From Streptomyces sp. T12 (GTDB lineage Bacteria > Actinomycetota > Actinomycetes > Streptomycetales > Streptomycetaceae): a DNA stretch of 64,000 nucleotides. The DNA lies in assembly GCF_028736035.1 (NCBI RefSeq), contig NZ_CP117866.1:3162001-3226000 (forward strand), given 5' to 3'. The position numbers and the translations under genes were made by a program. Below the pieces are notes generated by a model. That model was not told the origin of the DNA, did no database searches, and saw only the letters and a list, made by a program, of their open reading frames with translations. Every line of letters begins with the position of its first letter. Within the stretch, counting starts at the first letter, position 1. Positions 42,507 through 52,303 of the stretch are shown in pieces.

Positions 42507-42618
42507 CTGCGGGTCCGTTGTGGCTGGTCGCGCAGTTCCCCGCGCCCCTGAAGGGGCGTTAGCTGCACGCACCTAAGGGGCGCGGGGAACTGCGCGACCA
42601 GCCCCCACCGGCCCGCAG
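42507..42618. repeat. long inverted repeat between convergent genes
   Basis: A left arm reading TGCGGGTCCGTTGTGGCTGG followed by TCGCGCAGTTCCCCGCGCCCC is matched by a right arm GGGGCGCGGGGAACTGCGCG followed by ACCAGCCCCCACCGGCCCGCA. The arms are about 45 bp each. It separates the ABC operon from the sigma factor gene and could terminate both transcripts. The core recurs between other Streptomyces genes. Confidence 0.75.
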
Positions 42619-42624
42619 ACGGCG

Positions 42625-43791
42625 TCAGTCCAGATAGCCCCTCAGCTGATCCGCAAACGCATGGTCCCTCAGCTTGTTGAGGGTCTTCGACTCGATCTGC
42701 CTGATCCGCTCCCGCGTCACGCCGAAGATGCGGCCTATCTCCTCCAGCGTGCGGGGGCGGCCGTCCGCCAGGCCGTAGCGGAGCTGGACGACCTTGCGTT
42801 CGCGTTCACCGAGAGTCGACAGGACCGCTTCCAGGTGCTCGCGCAGGAGCAGGAACGCCGCCGACTCGACCGGCGACGTCGCGTCGCCGTCCTCGATGAG
42901 GTCGCCCAGCGCCACGTCGTCCTCCTCGCCCACCGGGGCGTGCAGGGACACGGGTTCCTGGGCCAGGCGCAGGACCTCGCTGACGCGCTCGGGCAGGAGG
43001 TCGAGGTGGGCGGCCACCTCTTCCGGCGTCGGTTCGTAGCCGCGTTCCTGCAGCATGCGGCGCTGGACGCGGACGACCCGGTTGATCAACTCGACGACGT
43101 GGACCGGCACTCGGATGGTGCGGGCCTGGTCGGCGAGGGCACGGGACATGGCCTGGCGGATCCACCAGGTGGCGTACGTCGAGAACTTGTAGCCGCGGGC
43201 GTAGTCGAACTTCTCGACGGCCCGGATCAGGCCGAGGTTTCCCTCCTGGACGAGGTCCAGCATGGTCAGGCCGCGGCCGACGTACCTCTTCGCCACGGAC
43301 ACGACGAGCCGCAGGTTCGCCTCGATCAGCCGTCGCTTGGCCATCCGGCCCATGACGACCAGGCGGTCCAGGTCGAGGGCGAGCCGGCTCTCCAGATCGG
43401 GGGTGCTGCTCAGCTTCTCCTCGGCGAACAGGCCGGCCTCGACGCGGCGGGCGAGTTCGACCTCCTCGGCCGCGGTGAGCAGGGGGATGCGGCCGATCTC
43501 CCGCAGGTACTGGCGGAAGAGGTCGGAGGAGGGACCGCTGTTGTCGGCACGGGCGCGGGCCGGCAGCGGTGCTTCGACCGGCTCGGTGGCGTCGGTGGCG
43601 TCGGCGCCGTCCAGGGCCTCTGCGGGCGGTTCCGCGGGCTCGGGCGAGGCCTCCGGCTCCGCCTCGGGGTGGTGCGCGACACGGCTCTGCGGCGGCACCG
43701 CGGCGAGAACGTCGGCCTCCGCATCCGGCTCGGTGCTGTCAGCGCCGGCGGTGGTGGCGACGTCGGTCTGGATGAGGGTCTGGGTCTGCAC
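42625..43791 (-). CDS. hrdA: RNA polymerase sigma factor, group 2 sigma-70 (HrdA-type)
   Basis: A 388-residue sigma factor. An acidic low-complexity N-terminus leads to region 1.2 ([23 protein letters not shown]), region 2 ([42 protein letters not shown]), region 3 and region 4 ([28 protein letters not shown]). It is close to the principal sigma factor HrdB but lacks the long domain 1.1. Its place just downstream of dnaG matches hrdA of S. coelicolor. The GTG at 43791 is chosen because CTGGAGGTCG precedes it at ideal spacing, although the frame stays open to 43989. Confidence 0.85.
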   Translation of the reverse strand: MQTQTLIQTDVATTAGADSTEPDAEADVLAAVPPQSRVAHHPEAEPEASPEPAEPPAEALDGADATDATEPVEAPLPARARADNSGPSSDLFRQYLREIGRIPLLTAAEEVELARRVEAGLFAEEKLSSTPDLESRLALDLDRLVVMGRMAKRRLIEANLRLVVSVAKRYVGRGLTMLDLVQEGNLGLIRAVEKFDYARGYKFSTYATWWIRQAMSRALADQARTIRVPVHVVELINRVVRVQRRMLQERGYEPTPEEVAAHLDLLPERVSEVLRLAQEPVSLHAPVGEEDDVALGDLIEDGDATSPVESAAFLLLREHLEAVLSTLGERERKVVQLRYGLADGRPRTLEEIGRIFGVTRERIRQIESKTLNKLRDHAFADQLRGYLD

Positions 43792-44067
43792 GGGGGCGAC
43801 CTCCAGGATGATCGCTGCCGAGGCATACGGCAGCGCTGCTTCGAGGGCGGAGTCGGCGGCCTCGCCGCTGTCCGTCCCGTACGCGATGAGCGGAACCGCG
43901 GGGGTGTGGGACCCGTGGGGAACGGATCGGCCGCGCTCCGAGGACTCAGGCACCGGAACCCAGTGTGGAGTACGACACATCGCCGCCACGAGGGGCGTGC
44001 GGCGACTTTTTGAGTCCGGTGCGTGACCGGGCGGTTACCCAGTCGTACGCGAATCCTCGCGTTTCCC
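43792..44067. other. region between dnaG and the sigma factor gene
   Basis: About 275 bp, most of it in frame with the sigma factor but upstream of its best ribosome site. It should hold the hrdA promoter; no clear -10/-35 pair was recognised. Confidence 0.4.
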
Positions 44068-45984
44068 TCAGAGCGCCGCCGCGCCCTGCCCCCGCAATGC
44101 CTGGTCGTACTGCTGCAACACCCACAGCTCGTTCTGCACGGCGGCCAGTTGGGCCGGGTCGCCGCCCGCGCCCAGGCGGGTCAGTTGGCTCTGGACGTCG
44201 CGGACGCGGCGTTCCACGGCGCGGCGGCGGACCGTCACGAGCTGTTCGCCGGCGTAGTTCTCGTCGACCGTCCTGCGCATGATCGCCTCGACCGCCAGCT
44301 CCGTGACCATCGCGCGGACCTGGTCGTCGGGGGCCGCCTCGCGGACGCGGACCAGGTACTCCTGCGCGTCCTGGATGCCGTACTCCGCGCCGCCCGCGTC
44401 CATGATCGCCTGGCGTACGGCGGCGTAGGGCGCGGCGGTGAACTCGTCGACGCCGTACGCGTCGAACGCCGGGGAGACCAACTCGGGGCGCTGGAGGGCG
44501 AGTTTGAGGAGTTCGCGTTCGGTGGCGTAGACGGGGTTGCGCAGGGTCAGGGCCGGGCCGGAGGTGCGGGGCCCGGAGGCGGCGTCGTACTGCTGCTGCG
44601 GGTTGCGGGATCCCGGGCCGGACGTCGGCGCCTGTCCTCTGCCGCCCCGGTCCCGCGCCCAACGCGCCAGCTGCGCCACCCGCTTCACCACGAACTGCGT
44701 GTCGAGGATGCCGAGCATGCCCGCGAGCTGGACGGCCACCTCGTGCTGGGCGCCGCTGTTCTTGATGCGGGCGACGATCGGCGCCGCCTCGTCCAGCGCC
44801 GCCGCGCGGCCCGCCGGGGTGTCGAGGTCGTAGCGCAGGACGATCTGGCGCAGCGCGAACTCGAAGAGCGGGGTACGCGGTTCGGCCAGGTCGGCGACCG
44901 CCTCGTCGCCCTTGGCCAGGCGCAGTTCGCAGGGGTCCATGCCGTCCGGCGCGATCGCGATGTACGTCTCGGCGGCGAACTTCTGGTCGTCCTCGAAGGC
45001 GCGCAGGGCCGCCTTCTGGCCGGCCGCGTCGCCGTCGAAGGTGAAGATGACGCGGGCCGAGCCGTTGTCCATCAGCAGCCGGCGGAGGATCTTGATGTGG
45101 TCGCCGCCGAAGGCCGTACCGCAGGTGGCGATGGCCGTGGTGACCCCGGCGAGGTGGCAGGCCATGACGTCCGTGTAGCCCTCGACGACGACCGCGCGGC
45201 TGACCTTCGCGATGTCCTTCTTGGCGAGGTCGATGCCGTAGAGGACCTGGGACTTCTTGTAGATGGCCGTGTCGGGGGTATTGAGGTACTTAGGGCCGTT
45301 GTCGGCCTCGTAGAGCTTGCGCGCGCCGAAGCCGACGACCTCCCCGCCGATGTCCCGGATCGGCCACATGAGGCGGCCCCGGAAGCGGTCGATCGGGCCG
45401 CGGCGGCCCTCCTGCGCGAGCCCGGACAGGAGGAGCTCCTTGTCGGTGAAGCCCTTGCCGCGGAGGTAGCGGGTGAGGTGGTCCCAGCCCTGGGGGCTGT
45501 ACCCGACGCCGAAGTGGACGGCGGCGGCCTGGTCGAAGCCGCGCTCGGCGAGGAAGATGCGGCCGGTGTCGGCCTCGGGGCTGGTCGCCAGCTGCTCGGC
45601 GTACCACTCGGCGGCGATCTTGTGGGCCTCGACCAGGCGGATGCGTTCGCCGCGCTGGTGGGAGGGGTTGTACCCGCCCTCCTCGTAGCGCAGGGTGATG
45701 CCGGCCTGGGCGGCGAGCCGCTCGACCGCCTCGGAGAAGGAGAGGTGGTCGACCTTCATCACGAACGTGATGGTGTCGCCGCCCTCCTGGCAGCCGAAGC
45801 AGTGGAAGAGCCCCTTGCTCGGGCTGACCTGGAAGGACGGCGACTTCTCGTCATGGAAGGGGCAGAGCCCCTTGAGGTTCCCGCCGCCCGCGCCGCGCAG
45901 CTGGAGGTACTCGGACACCACGGCGTCGATCGGGACCGCGTCCCGAACAGCCTTCACGTCCTCGTCGTTGATCCGTCCTGCCAC
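44068..45984 (-). CDS. dnaG: DNA primase
   Basis: A 638-residue primase. The N-terminal zinc-binding domain is present (GLCPFHDEKSPSF and FHCFGCQEGGD). The TOPRIM domain follows (VVEGYTDVMACHLAG; VIFTFDGDAAGQKAAL; DGMDPCEL), and a C-terminal DnaB-interacting domain (ELLKLALQRPELVSPAFD). It synthesises RNA primers for DNA replication. It is transcribed toward hrdA, an arrangement reminiscent of the primase-sigma operon of other bacteria. Confidence 0.97.
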   Translation of the reverse strand: MAGRINDEDVKAVRDAVPIDAVVSEYLQLRGAGGGNLKGLCPFHDEKSPSFQVSPSKGLFHCFGCQEGGDTITFVMKVDHLSFSEAVERLAAQAGITLRYEEGGYNPSHQRGERIRLVEAHKIAAEWYAEQLATSPEADTGRIFLAERGFDQAAAVHFGVGYSPQGWDHLTRYLRGKGFTDKELLLSGLAQEGRRGPIDRFRGRLMWPIRDIGGEVVGFGARKLYEADNGPKYLNTPDTAIYKKSQVLYGIDLAKKDIAKVSRAVVVEGYTDVMACHLAGVTTAIATCGTAFGGDHIKILRRLLMDNGSARVIFTFDGDAAGQKAALRAFEDDQKFAAETYIAIAPDGMDPCELRLAKGDEAVADLAEPRTPLFEFALRQIVLRYDLDTPAGRAAALDEAAPIVARIKNSGAQHEVAVQLAGMLGILDTQFVVKRVAQLARWARDRGGRGQAPTSGPGSRNPQQQYDAASGPRTSGPALTLRNPVYATERELLKLALQRPELVSPAFDAYGVDEFTAAPYAAVRQAIMDAGGAEYGIQDAQEYLVRVREAAPDDQVRAMVTELAVEAIMRRTVDENYAGEQLVTVRRRAVERRVRDVQSQLTRLGAGGDPAQLAAVQNELWVLQQYDQALRGQGAAAL

Positions 45985-46114
45985 GAGGTGATTCTACGGG
46001 GCAGAACTGACACTCCCGGGGCCAGATGCCCTCCCGGCCGGGGGTCCGGCCCGCCGCGCAGCGGCTGTCGGATGCAGCGCCCCCGGGAAATGCAGCACGG
46101 GGGTGGACTGACAC

Positions 46115-47380
46115 CTACGGGACGAGGTCTTCGAGCGGAATGTGCGGGTCCGCCAGGGTCTCGGTGTTCACCTGTGCCTTCGAGCGGATCAGCTGCTGAA
46201 TGGGGTCTGTGACATCCCACACGTTCACATTCATCCCGGCCAGGACCCGGCCGTCCTTGACCCAGAACGCGATGAACTCCCGCTTGCCCGCGTCGCCCCG
46301 GATCACCACCTCGTCGTACGTCCCCGGGGGCGCCCAGCCGGAGTACTCCATGCCCAGGTCGTACTGGTCGGAGAAGAAGTAGGGCACGCGGTCGTAGGTG
46401 ACGTCCTGCCCGAGCATCGCCCGCGCCGCCGCCGGGCCGCCGTTGAGCGCGTTGGCCCAGTGCTCCACGCGCAGCCGGGTGTCGAACAGGGCGTGCGGGA
46501 AGGAGGCCACGTCGCCGGCCGCGTAGATGTCGGGGTCGGAGGTGCGCAGCCGCTCGTCGACCACGACGCCGCGGCCATGGGCGCGGTCGGCGATCTCCAG
46601 CCCCGCCGCCTCCGCGAGGCCGATGCGCGGGGCCGCGCCGATCGCCGCCAGGACGTCGTGCGCGGGGTGCTCCTCGCCGTCGTCGGTGCGGGCGGCCAGC
46701 ACCATGCCGTCCTGGCCGACGATCTCCGTCAGCCGCCGGCCGAAGTGGAAGCGCACCCCGTGCTCGCGATGCAGCTCGGCGAAGACGGCGCCCAGCTCGG
46801 GGCCGAGGACGCCGTGCAGCGGGGTCGGGTTGTGCTCGACGACGGTGACCTCGGCGCCGTACTCCCGGGCCGCCGCCGCGACCTCCAGGCCGATCCAGCC
46901 GGCGCCGGCGATCACGATGTGCCCGTTGTCCCGGCCGAGCGAGGCGAGGACGCCCTTGAGGCGCTCGGCGTGCGCGAGGCGGCGCAGGTGGTGGACGCCG
47001 GCCAGGTCCGTGCCCGGGATGTCCAGGCGGCGCGGCTCGGCGCCGGTGGCCAGCAGCAGCTTGTCGTAGTGGACGACGGTGCCGTCCTCGCCGAACCGCA
47101 CCGTCTTCGCCGTACGGTCGATCGCGTCGACGGTCTGGCCGAGGTGCAGCTCGATGTCGTTGCGCGCGTACCAGGCGGGCTCGTGCACGAAGACGCTGTC
47201 GCGCTCCTCCTTGCCGAGGAGATAGCCCTTGGACAGGGGCGGCCGTTCGTACGGGTGGTCGCGCTCGTCGCAGATCAGTATCACCCGCCCGGTGAAGCCC
47301 TCCGCGCGGAGCGTCTCGGCCGCCTTCGCTCCGGCGAGTCCGCCTCCGACGATGACGAATGTCTGATCCGCGTCGACCAC
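46115..47380 (-). CDS. FAD-dependent NAD(P)H:ferredoxin/rubredoxin reductase-type oxidoreductase
   Basis: A 421-residue flavoprotein with two dinucleotide-binding folds. FAD binds at FVIVGGGLAGAKAAETL, and NAD(P)H at HIVIAGAGWIGLEVAAAAREYGAEVTVVE. The second FAD motif is TSDPDIYAAGDVASFP. The C-terminal domain (VEHWANALNGGPAAARAMLG) matches the putidaredoxin/rhodocoxin reductase group that supplies electrons to ferredoxins and P450s. GTG 47380 follows GAGGAGG. A P450 gene lies 3.4 kb away, but nothing ties the two directly. Confidence 0.9.
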   Translation of the reverse strand: MVDADQTFVIVGGGLAGAKAAETLRAEGFTGRVILICDERDHPYERPPLSKGYLLGKEERDSVFVHEPAWYARNDIELHLGQTVDAIDRTAKTVRFGEDGTVVHYDKLLLATGAEPRRLDIPGTDLAGVHHLRRLAHAERLKGVLASLGRDNGHIVIAGAGWIGLEVAAAAREYGAEVTVVEHNPTPLHGVLGPELGAVFAELHREHGVRFHFGRRLTEIVGQDGMVLAARTDDGEEHPAHDVLAAIGAAPRIGLAEAAGLEIADRAHGRGVVVDERLRTSDPDIYAAGDVASFPHALFDTRLRVEHWANALNGGPAAARAMLGQDVTYDRVPYFFSDQYDLGMEYSGWAPPGTYDEVVIRGDAGKREFIAFWVKDGRVLAGMNVNVWDVTDPIQQLIRSKAQVNTETLADPHIPLEDLVP

Positions 47381-47562
47381 TTGATGCCTCCTCGTAAGGT
47401 GCCGCCACACGAGCGTCCCGCACGCAGCGTGATGCGGGAAGAGGGGGTGACCCGATCAGGCCACGCAGGGTCACTTTCGAGTGCCCGTTCGCCCCGGGCG
47501 TCTCACCCGTCACGAGCGGGCGATCGCGCCCTGAACGGTGCGCTCCGGACCCGCCAGATCGG

Positions 47563-48816
47563 CTAGATCCGCTGGGTGAGCCGCGTGTGCAGGGAGCGGG
47601 CCGAGGCGTCCGTCAGGGAGGCGATCTGGTCGACGATCACGCGTTTGCGGGCGCGGTCGTCGGCTGCCGTGTCGAACAGGGCCCGGAACTGCGGGTCCAG
47701 CCCCTCGGGCGCGCGGGCGGTGAGCGCCTCGGCCAGTTCGGCGACCACGATCCGCTGGTCGGCGCGCAGCCGCTCCTGCTCGGCGCGCTGCATGACGTAC
47801 CGGTCGGCGACGGCCTTGAGGACCGCGCACTCCATTCGGGTCTCGTGCGGTACGACGAGTTCGGCGCCGTAGCGGGTGAGCCGGCCGCTGCCGTATGCCG
47901 CGCGGGTGGCGCTCTCGGCGGCCAGGCAGAACCGGCCGATGAGCTGGCTGGTGGCGTCCTTGAGGCGGGCCTGGGCGACGGCCGAACCGTCGTAGCCGTG
48001 CGGCCACCACGGTTCTTCCTGGAGCCGGTCGAGGGCGGCGGAGAGTTCAGCCGGGTCGGTGTCCTCAGGGACGTACCGTCCGACGGCGACCGCGAAGACC
48101 GCCTGGCGTTCCGGCTCGGCGTGCAGGCAGTTGGGGTCGATGTGGCCGGCGTGCAGGCCGTCCTCGACGTCGTGCACGGAGTACGCCACGTCGTCGGACC
48201 AGTCCATGACCTGGGCCTCGAAGGTGGTGCGGGCGGCGGGGGCGTCCTTGCGGACCCAGTCGAAGACGGGGCGGTCGTCTTCGTAGACGCCGAACTTCGG
48301 GGACGTCGGGGCGGTGGGGTGGGCGCCGCGGGGCCAGGGGTACTTGGTGGCGGCGTCGAGGGTGGCTCGGGTGAGGTTGAGGCCTACCGAGCCCTCCGGG
48401 GTGAAGCGTTTGGGTTCGATGCGGGTGAGGAGTCTCAGGGACTGGGCGTTGCCCTCGAAGCCGCCGCAGTCCTCGGCGAATTCGTTGAGCGCGACTTCGC
48501 CGTTGTGGCCGAAGGGAGGGTGGCCGAGGTCGTGGGAGAGGCAGGCGGCTTCGACCAGGTCGGGGTCGCAGCCGAGGGCCGCGCCCAGCTCGCGGCCGAC
48601 CTGGGCGCACTCCAGGGAGTGGGTGAGGCGGGTGCGGGGGCTCGGGTCCCAGGCGTGGCTGTGGGTTCCGGGTGTCACCACTTGGGTCTTGCCGGCGAGG
48701 CGGCGGAGCGCTGCGCTGTGCAGTACGCGGGCGCGGTCGCGTTGGAAGGCCGTGCGGCCTGGGCGTTTGTCGGGTTCGGGGGCCCAGCGTTCGACTGCCG
48801 ACTCGTCGTAGTACAT
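47563..48816 (-). CDS. dgt: dGTP triphosphohydrolase-like HD protein
   Basis: A 417-residue HD-domain phosphohydrolase of the dGTPase type. The metal ligands are seen in [18 protein letters not shown] (first His) and [19 protein letters not shown] (HD), with [17 protein letters not shown] supplying the final Asp. It hydrolyses deoxynucleoside triphosphates to the nucleoside and triphosphate. It lies in the conserved dnaG region of streptomycetes. Confidence 0.92.
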   Translation of the reverse strand: MYYDESAVERWAPEPDKRPGRTAFQRDRARVLHSAALRRLAGKTQVVTPGTHSHAWDPSPRTRLTHSLECAQVGRELGAALGCDPDLVEAACLSHDLGHPPFGHNGEVALNEFAEDCGGFEGNAQSLRLLTRIEPKRFTPEGSVGLNLTRATLDAATKYPWPRGAHPTAPTSPKFGVYEDDRPVFDWVRKDAPAARTTFEAQVMDWSDDVAYSVHDVEDGLHAGHIDPNCLHAEPERQAVFAVAVGRYVPEDTDPAELSAALDRLQEEPWWPHGYDGSAVAQARLKDATSQLIGRFCLAAESATRAAYGSGRLTRYGAELVVPHETRMECAVLKAVADRYVMQRAEQERLRADQRIVVAELAEALTARAPEGLDPQFRALFDTAADDRARKRVIVDQIASLTDASARSLHTRLTQRI

Positions 48817-48894
48817 GCACCGACAGTACGGGCAGGCACTGACAAATGGGGGGACGGTGTTTCGCCCAGGAAGGACGTTCCGTCGCCCGGTGAT

Positions 48895-49782
48895 TCAAGC
48901 CGATGCCAATTCCGGTGCTGTGGTGGCCGGCGTCGTCAGCATCTGGTCGTAGCGGTGGAGGAGCAGGCGTGCCATCGCCTGGTGTGTGCCCAAGGGGGCC
49001 GAGGCGATCCACTGGGCCGCCTCCGCGCACTCCGTCGCGAAGCGGCCGGGGGCCGTGAAGTAGGAGGACACCGCCACCCTTGTGCGGCCTCGGGCGGCCA
49101 GCGCGCGGATGGCGTCGGGGACCGTCGGGGCCGCCGTCGTCGCGTACGCGGGGACCACCGGGACGCCCAGGCGGTTGGCGAGGAGCTGGGCCGTGTGGGC
49201 CGTGTCGAGCTTCGACTCGGGGTCGCGGGAACCTGCTGCTGCCAGGACCACCGCGCTCCTGCGGCGGGTGGGCTCGTCCAGCCGGGTGCGCCAGCCGGCC
49301 TCGACCAGGCGGGCGTACAGGGCCTCCACCAGCAGGGGGTGCGGGCCGAGCGCGCCGGCCACGCGTGCGCGTACCTGCGACTCGGCGGCCATCTCGGGGA
49401 TGTCCCGCTTGATGTGGTAGCCGCGGCTGAGCAGGAGCGGGACGAGGATCGCCTCGCGGTCGCCGAGGGAGGCGAGGGTGTCCGGGAGCAGGGGCTCGTT
49501 CAGCTCGATGTGGCCGAGGTGGACCGGCAGCCCGGGGCGCAGCGCGCGGACGTTGTCGAGGAGCGCGCGTACGGTGCTCAGGGCGCGCGGGTCGCGGCTG
49601 CCGTGGGCCACGACGACGAGCGCGGGCGGGTGCGGGCGCCGCCTGCCGTCGAGCGAGACGAGGCTGAGCTGGCTGGCGAGCTGGCTGCTGATCCGGTTCA
49701 TGATGTGCGCCGTACTGTCGAGGTGGGCCCCCGGGCCGGGGAGGGTCGTGGACTCGTCGTGAATCGGGTTCGACGCCGTCAT
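48895..49782 (-). CDS. sirohydrochlorin chelatase (CbiX/SirB family)
   Basis: A 295-residue chelatase with two similar halves. The first has ALVVVAHGSRDPRALSTV and LVPLLLSRGYHIKRDIPEM with the metal-site histidines. The second has VVLAAAGSRDPESKL and VAVSSYFTAPGRF. It inserts iron (or cobalt) into sirohydrochlorin for sirohaem or cobalamin synthesis. Sirohaem is the cofactor of nitrite and sulphite reductases, which fits with nasA about 7 kb away. The first 50 residues are not conserved, and a start at Met28 is possible. Confidence 0.88.
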   Translation of the reverse strand: MTASNPIHDESTTLPGPGAHLDSTAHIMNRISSQLASQLSLVSLDGRRRPHPPALVVVAHGSRDPRALSTVRALLDNVRALRPGLPVHLGHIELNEPLLPDTLASLGDREAILVPLLLSRGYHIKRDIPEMAAESQVRARVAGALGPHPLLVEALYARLVEAGWRTRLDEPTRRRSAVVLAAAGSRDPESKLDTAHTAQLLANRLGVPVVPAYATTAAPTVPDAIRALAARGRTRVAVSSYFTAPGRFATECAEAAQWIASAPLGTHQAMARLLLHRYDQMLTTPATTAPELASA

Positions 49783-50006
49783 GAACCGATGGTGGCGGCG
49801 CGACGTTGCCTCCCCGTTGCGCCTGAATAACGGGTTTTTACACCGGGTTCACGGTGGGGTGCCAGGGCGGTGTGAGGTGGTGTGACCTGCGCGTTCGAGG
49901 GGCGAAGTGAACCTGGTCACGTAGGTGGTGGTGAACCGCGGGGGCTGACAGGACGTCCCTGACTGTCGAGAAGAGGCGGTCAGTCGACCGGGGAGGGACC
50001 CACCAG

Positions 50007-50693
50007 ATGCGCCGACCGAAGCTGTCCCGACCACGACTGCCACGCACCCGTGCGGGGCAGCGGCGGCTGGTGCAGGCCGTGATGGCGGGGTGCGTGCTGG
50101 CGCTGCTTCCGGCCACCTGGATGTACGTCGTGACCGGGGACCGGCTGCGCACGACGGCCGACGTGCCGCGCACCGACGTCGCCGTCGTCTTCGGTGCCGG
50201 TCTGTGGGAGGGCGAGCCGTCGCCGTACCTCGCGCACCGGCTCGACGCGGCGGCCGAGCTGTACCGGGCGGGCCGTATCGAGGTCGTCCTCGTCACCGGC
50301 GACAACAGCCGCGAGGACTACGACGAGCCCGACGCCATGCGCACGTATCTGACCAGGCACGGCGTGCCCGACTCGCGCATCGTCAGCGACTACGCCGGCT
50401 TCGACACCTGGGACTCCTGCGTCCGCGCGAAGAAGATCTTCGGCGTCGACGAGGCGGTGCTGATCAGCCAGGGCTTCCACATCCGGCGAGCGGTCGCGCT
50501 GTGCCAGGAGGCGGGGGTGGCGTCGTACGGCGTCGGGGTCGACGCCAAGCACGACGCGACCTGGTACTACGGCGGCACCCGGGAGATCTTCGCGGCGGGC
50601 AAGGCGGCCCTGGACGCCGTCTTCGAGCCGGACCCCCGGTTCCTCGGGCGGAAGGAACCCGGGGTGACCCAGGCGCTCGCCACGCAGCGGTAG
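50007..50693 (+). CDS. SanA/ElyC-type DUF218 membrane protein
   Basis: A 228-residue protein with one N-terminal membrane helix (LVQAVMAGCVLALLPATWMYVV) and a DUF218 domain outside: AVVFGAGLWEGEPSPYLAHRLDAA, VVLVTGDNSREDYDEPDAMR, and FDTWDSCVRAKKIFG with VLISQGFHIRRAV. It resembles the vancomycin-sensitivity protein SanA of enterobacteria, linked to envelope integrity. GGGAGGG precedes the ATG. Confidence 0.88.
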   Translation: MRRPKLSRPRLPRTRAGQRRLVQAVMAGCVLALLPATWMYVVTGDRLRTTADVPRTDVAVVFGAGLWEGEPSPYLAHRLDAAAELYRAGRIEVVLVTGDNSREDYDEPDAMRTYLTRHGVPDSRIVSDYAGFDTWDSCVRAKKIFGVDEAVLISQGFHIRRAVALCQEAGVASYGVGVDAKHDATWYYGGTREIFAAGKAALDAVFEPDPRFLGRKEPGVTQALATQR

Positions 50694-50750
50694 GGGCGTC
50701 GACGAGTTCACCGCTCTCCTCGACGAACTGGACGATCTCGAGCAGAGCCC

Positions 50751-52100
50751 TCAGCTGTTTCGGGGACGGACGGTCATCCGCAGGGCGCGCGGCCGTACGG
50801 TGAGCCGGGCGACCTGGCGGATGACCTGGCCCTCGGCGAGTTCCAGCCGTACCGAACGCAGCATCGTCGCGAGCGCCGTGACCATCTCGGTGAGGGCGAG
50901 ACGGTCCCCCATGCACTTGTGCTTGCCGTCCCCGAAGGGCAGGAACGCGCCCGGCGGAGGCTCCTGCGCGGGGTCGGTCCACCGGTCCGGGTCGAAGATG
51001 TGCGGGTCGGGGAAGCGCTCGGGGTCGCGGTGCAGGGCGTGCTGGCAGTAGGCCAGTTCGGTGCCGGCGGGCAGCGTCCACTCGCCGAGCCGGGTCTCCT
51101 CGGTGGTGCGGCGGGTGACCAGCCAGCCGGGGTGGTGCAGCCGCAGGGTCTCGGTGATCACCCGGTTCAGGTACGGCAGCCGGGTCACGTCGTCGAAGGC
51201 GACCGGCCGCTCGCCGACGACCTCGTCCAGCTCGGCGAGGATGCGGGCCTCGATCTCCGGGTGACGGGCGAGTTCGTACAGGGTCCAGGACAGCACCGAC
51301 GCGGTGGTCTCGGTGCCCGCCACGGCCAGGGTGAGGATCTCGGAGCAGATCTGATGCCCGGTCAGCGGCTCGCCGGTCTCCTCGTCGACGGCGCGCAGCA
51401 GCAGCATGGAGAGCATGTCCCCGGTGTCGTGCCCGGAGGCCTGCAGTTCGTCGACGGCGGTGTTGATGGTGGCGCGTACGCCGTCCCGGGCCCGGTCGAA
51501 GCGGCGGTTGAAAGGCAGCGGCAGGCGCTCGGCCCAGTCGGGCAGCATGATGCGCACACCGACGTCGTTCAACACCACCGACAGGTCGCTGCGCAGCCGG
51601 CGGAAGACGGCGTCGTCGAGGCTGCCGGCGAACACCGTCTTGGCCAGCATGTCGAGGCTGAGCCCGACCATCGCCTCGCGTACGTCGAGGTTCTGCCCGG
51701 GCTCCCAGCCGGCGACCGTGGTGGCCACCTCGGCGCGCATGATGTCGACGTACCGGCTGATCTCGGCGTGGGCGAACGCCGGTTGGACCTGGCGGCGTTT
51801 GCGTACGTGGGTCCGGCCGGTGGCGGTGACGACACTGTCGCCCAGCAGCTGGCCCAGCTTGTCGTAGAGCCGGCCCTTGTCGAGGGTGGGCGCCAGGGCC
51901 TTGAGCATCTGGTGGATCAGGGCCGGGTCCTGGACCACGATGGTGCGCGTCCCGGGCTGCAGGACGATCTCGACGAGTGGTTCCCGTGTGTCGCGCAGCG
52001 AGTCGATGAAGCCGAGGTTGTCGCGCATTTTCAGAGCGTGGCCGATGAACGGGAGCGATCCTGCGGCTCGAGGTATGGGGGGAGGCGCAGTGGACGGCAC
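50751..52100 (-). CDS. cytochrome P450
   Basis: A 449-residue haem monooxygenase. The haem-binding loop is FGDGKHKCMG, the I-helix oxygen motif is AVAGTETTASVLSW, and the K-helix ExxR is in ITETLRLHHPG. The proline-rich N-terminus (PSTAPPPIPRAAGSLPFIGHA) is like a membrane-associated or bacterial terpene/steroid P450. Substrate is unknown. No ferredoxin gene is adjacent. It lies downstream of the enoyl-CoA hydratase gene on the same strand with about 200 bp between. Confidence 0.93.
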   Translation of the reverse strand: MPSTAPPPIPRAAGSLPFIGHALKMRDNLGFIDSLRDTREPLVEIVLQPGTRTIVVQDPALIHQMLKALAPTLDKGRLYDKLGQLLGDSVVTATGRTHVRKRRQVQPAFAHAEISRYVDIMRAEVATTVAGWEPGQNLDVREAMVGLSLDMLAKTVFAGSLDDAVFRRLRSDLSVVLNDVGVRIMLPDWAERLPLPFNRRFDRARDGVRATINTAVDELQASGHDTGDMLSMLLLRAVDEETGEPLTGHQICSEILTLAVAGTETTASVLSWTLYELARHPEIEARILAELDEVVGERPVAFDDVTRLPYLNRVITETLRLHHPGWLVTRRTTEETRLGEWTLPAGTELAYCQHALHRDPERFPDPHIFDPDRWTDPAQEPPPGAFLPFGDGKHKCMGDRLALTEMVTALATMLRSVRLELAEGQVIRQVARLTVRPRALRMTVRPRNS

Positions 52101-52303
52101 GGGTCATCCCTTCAGGGCGGTTATGGGCGCCCCTATGCCTTCCCTGACCTTTCCCCAACGCAATCCTGTCATGAACGTGTCCTACGCCACGTGGGACGGG
52201 AAGGGCTGCGACACGGCCGCGTGGGTCAGCGCGCCGACGGCCGCGGATGTGGCCGACGGAACCGTACACATCGCACCGCCGGCCACACCGCATGGCGGGA
52301 GCC

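Noticed and set aside
44023..46212. 729-codon open frame antisense to dnaG
   Set aside because: No ribosome site or domain; dnaG on the other strand explains the open frame.
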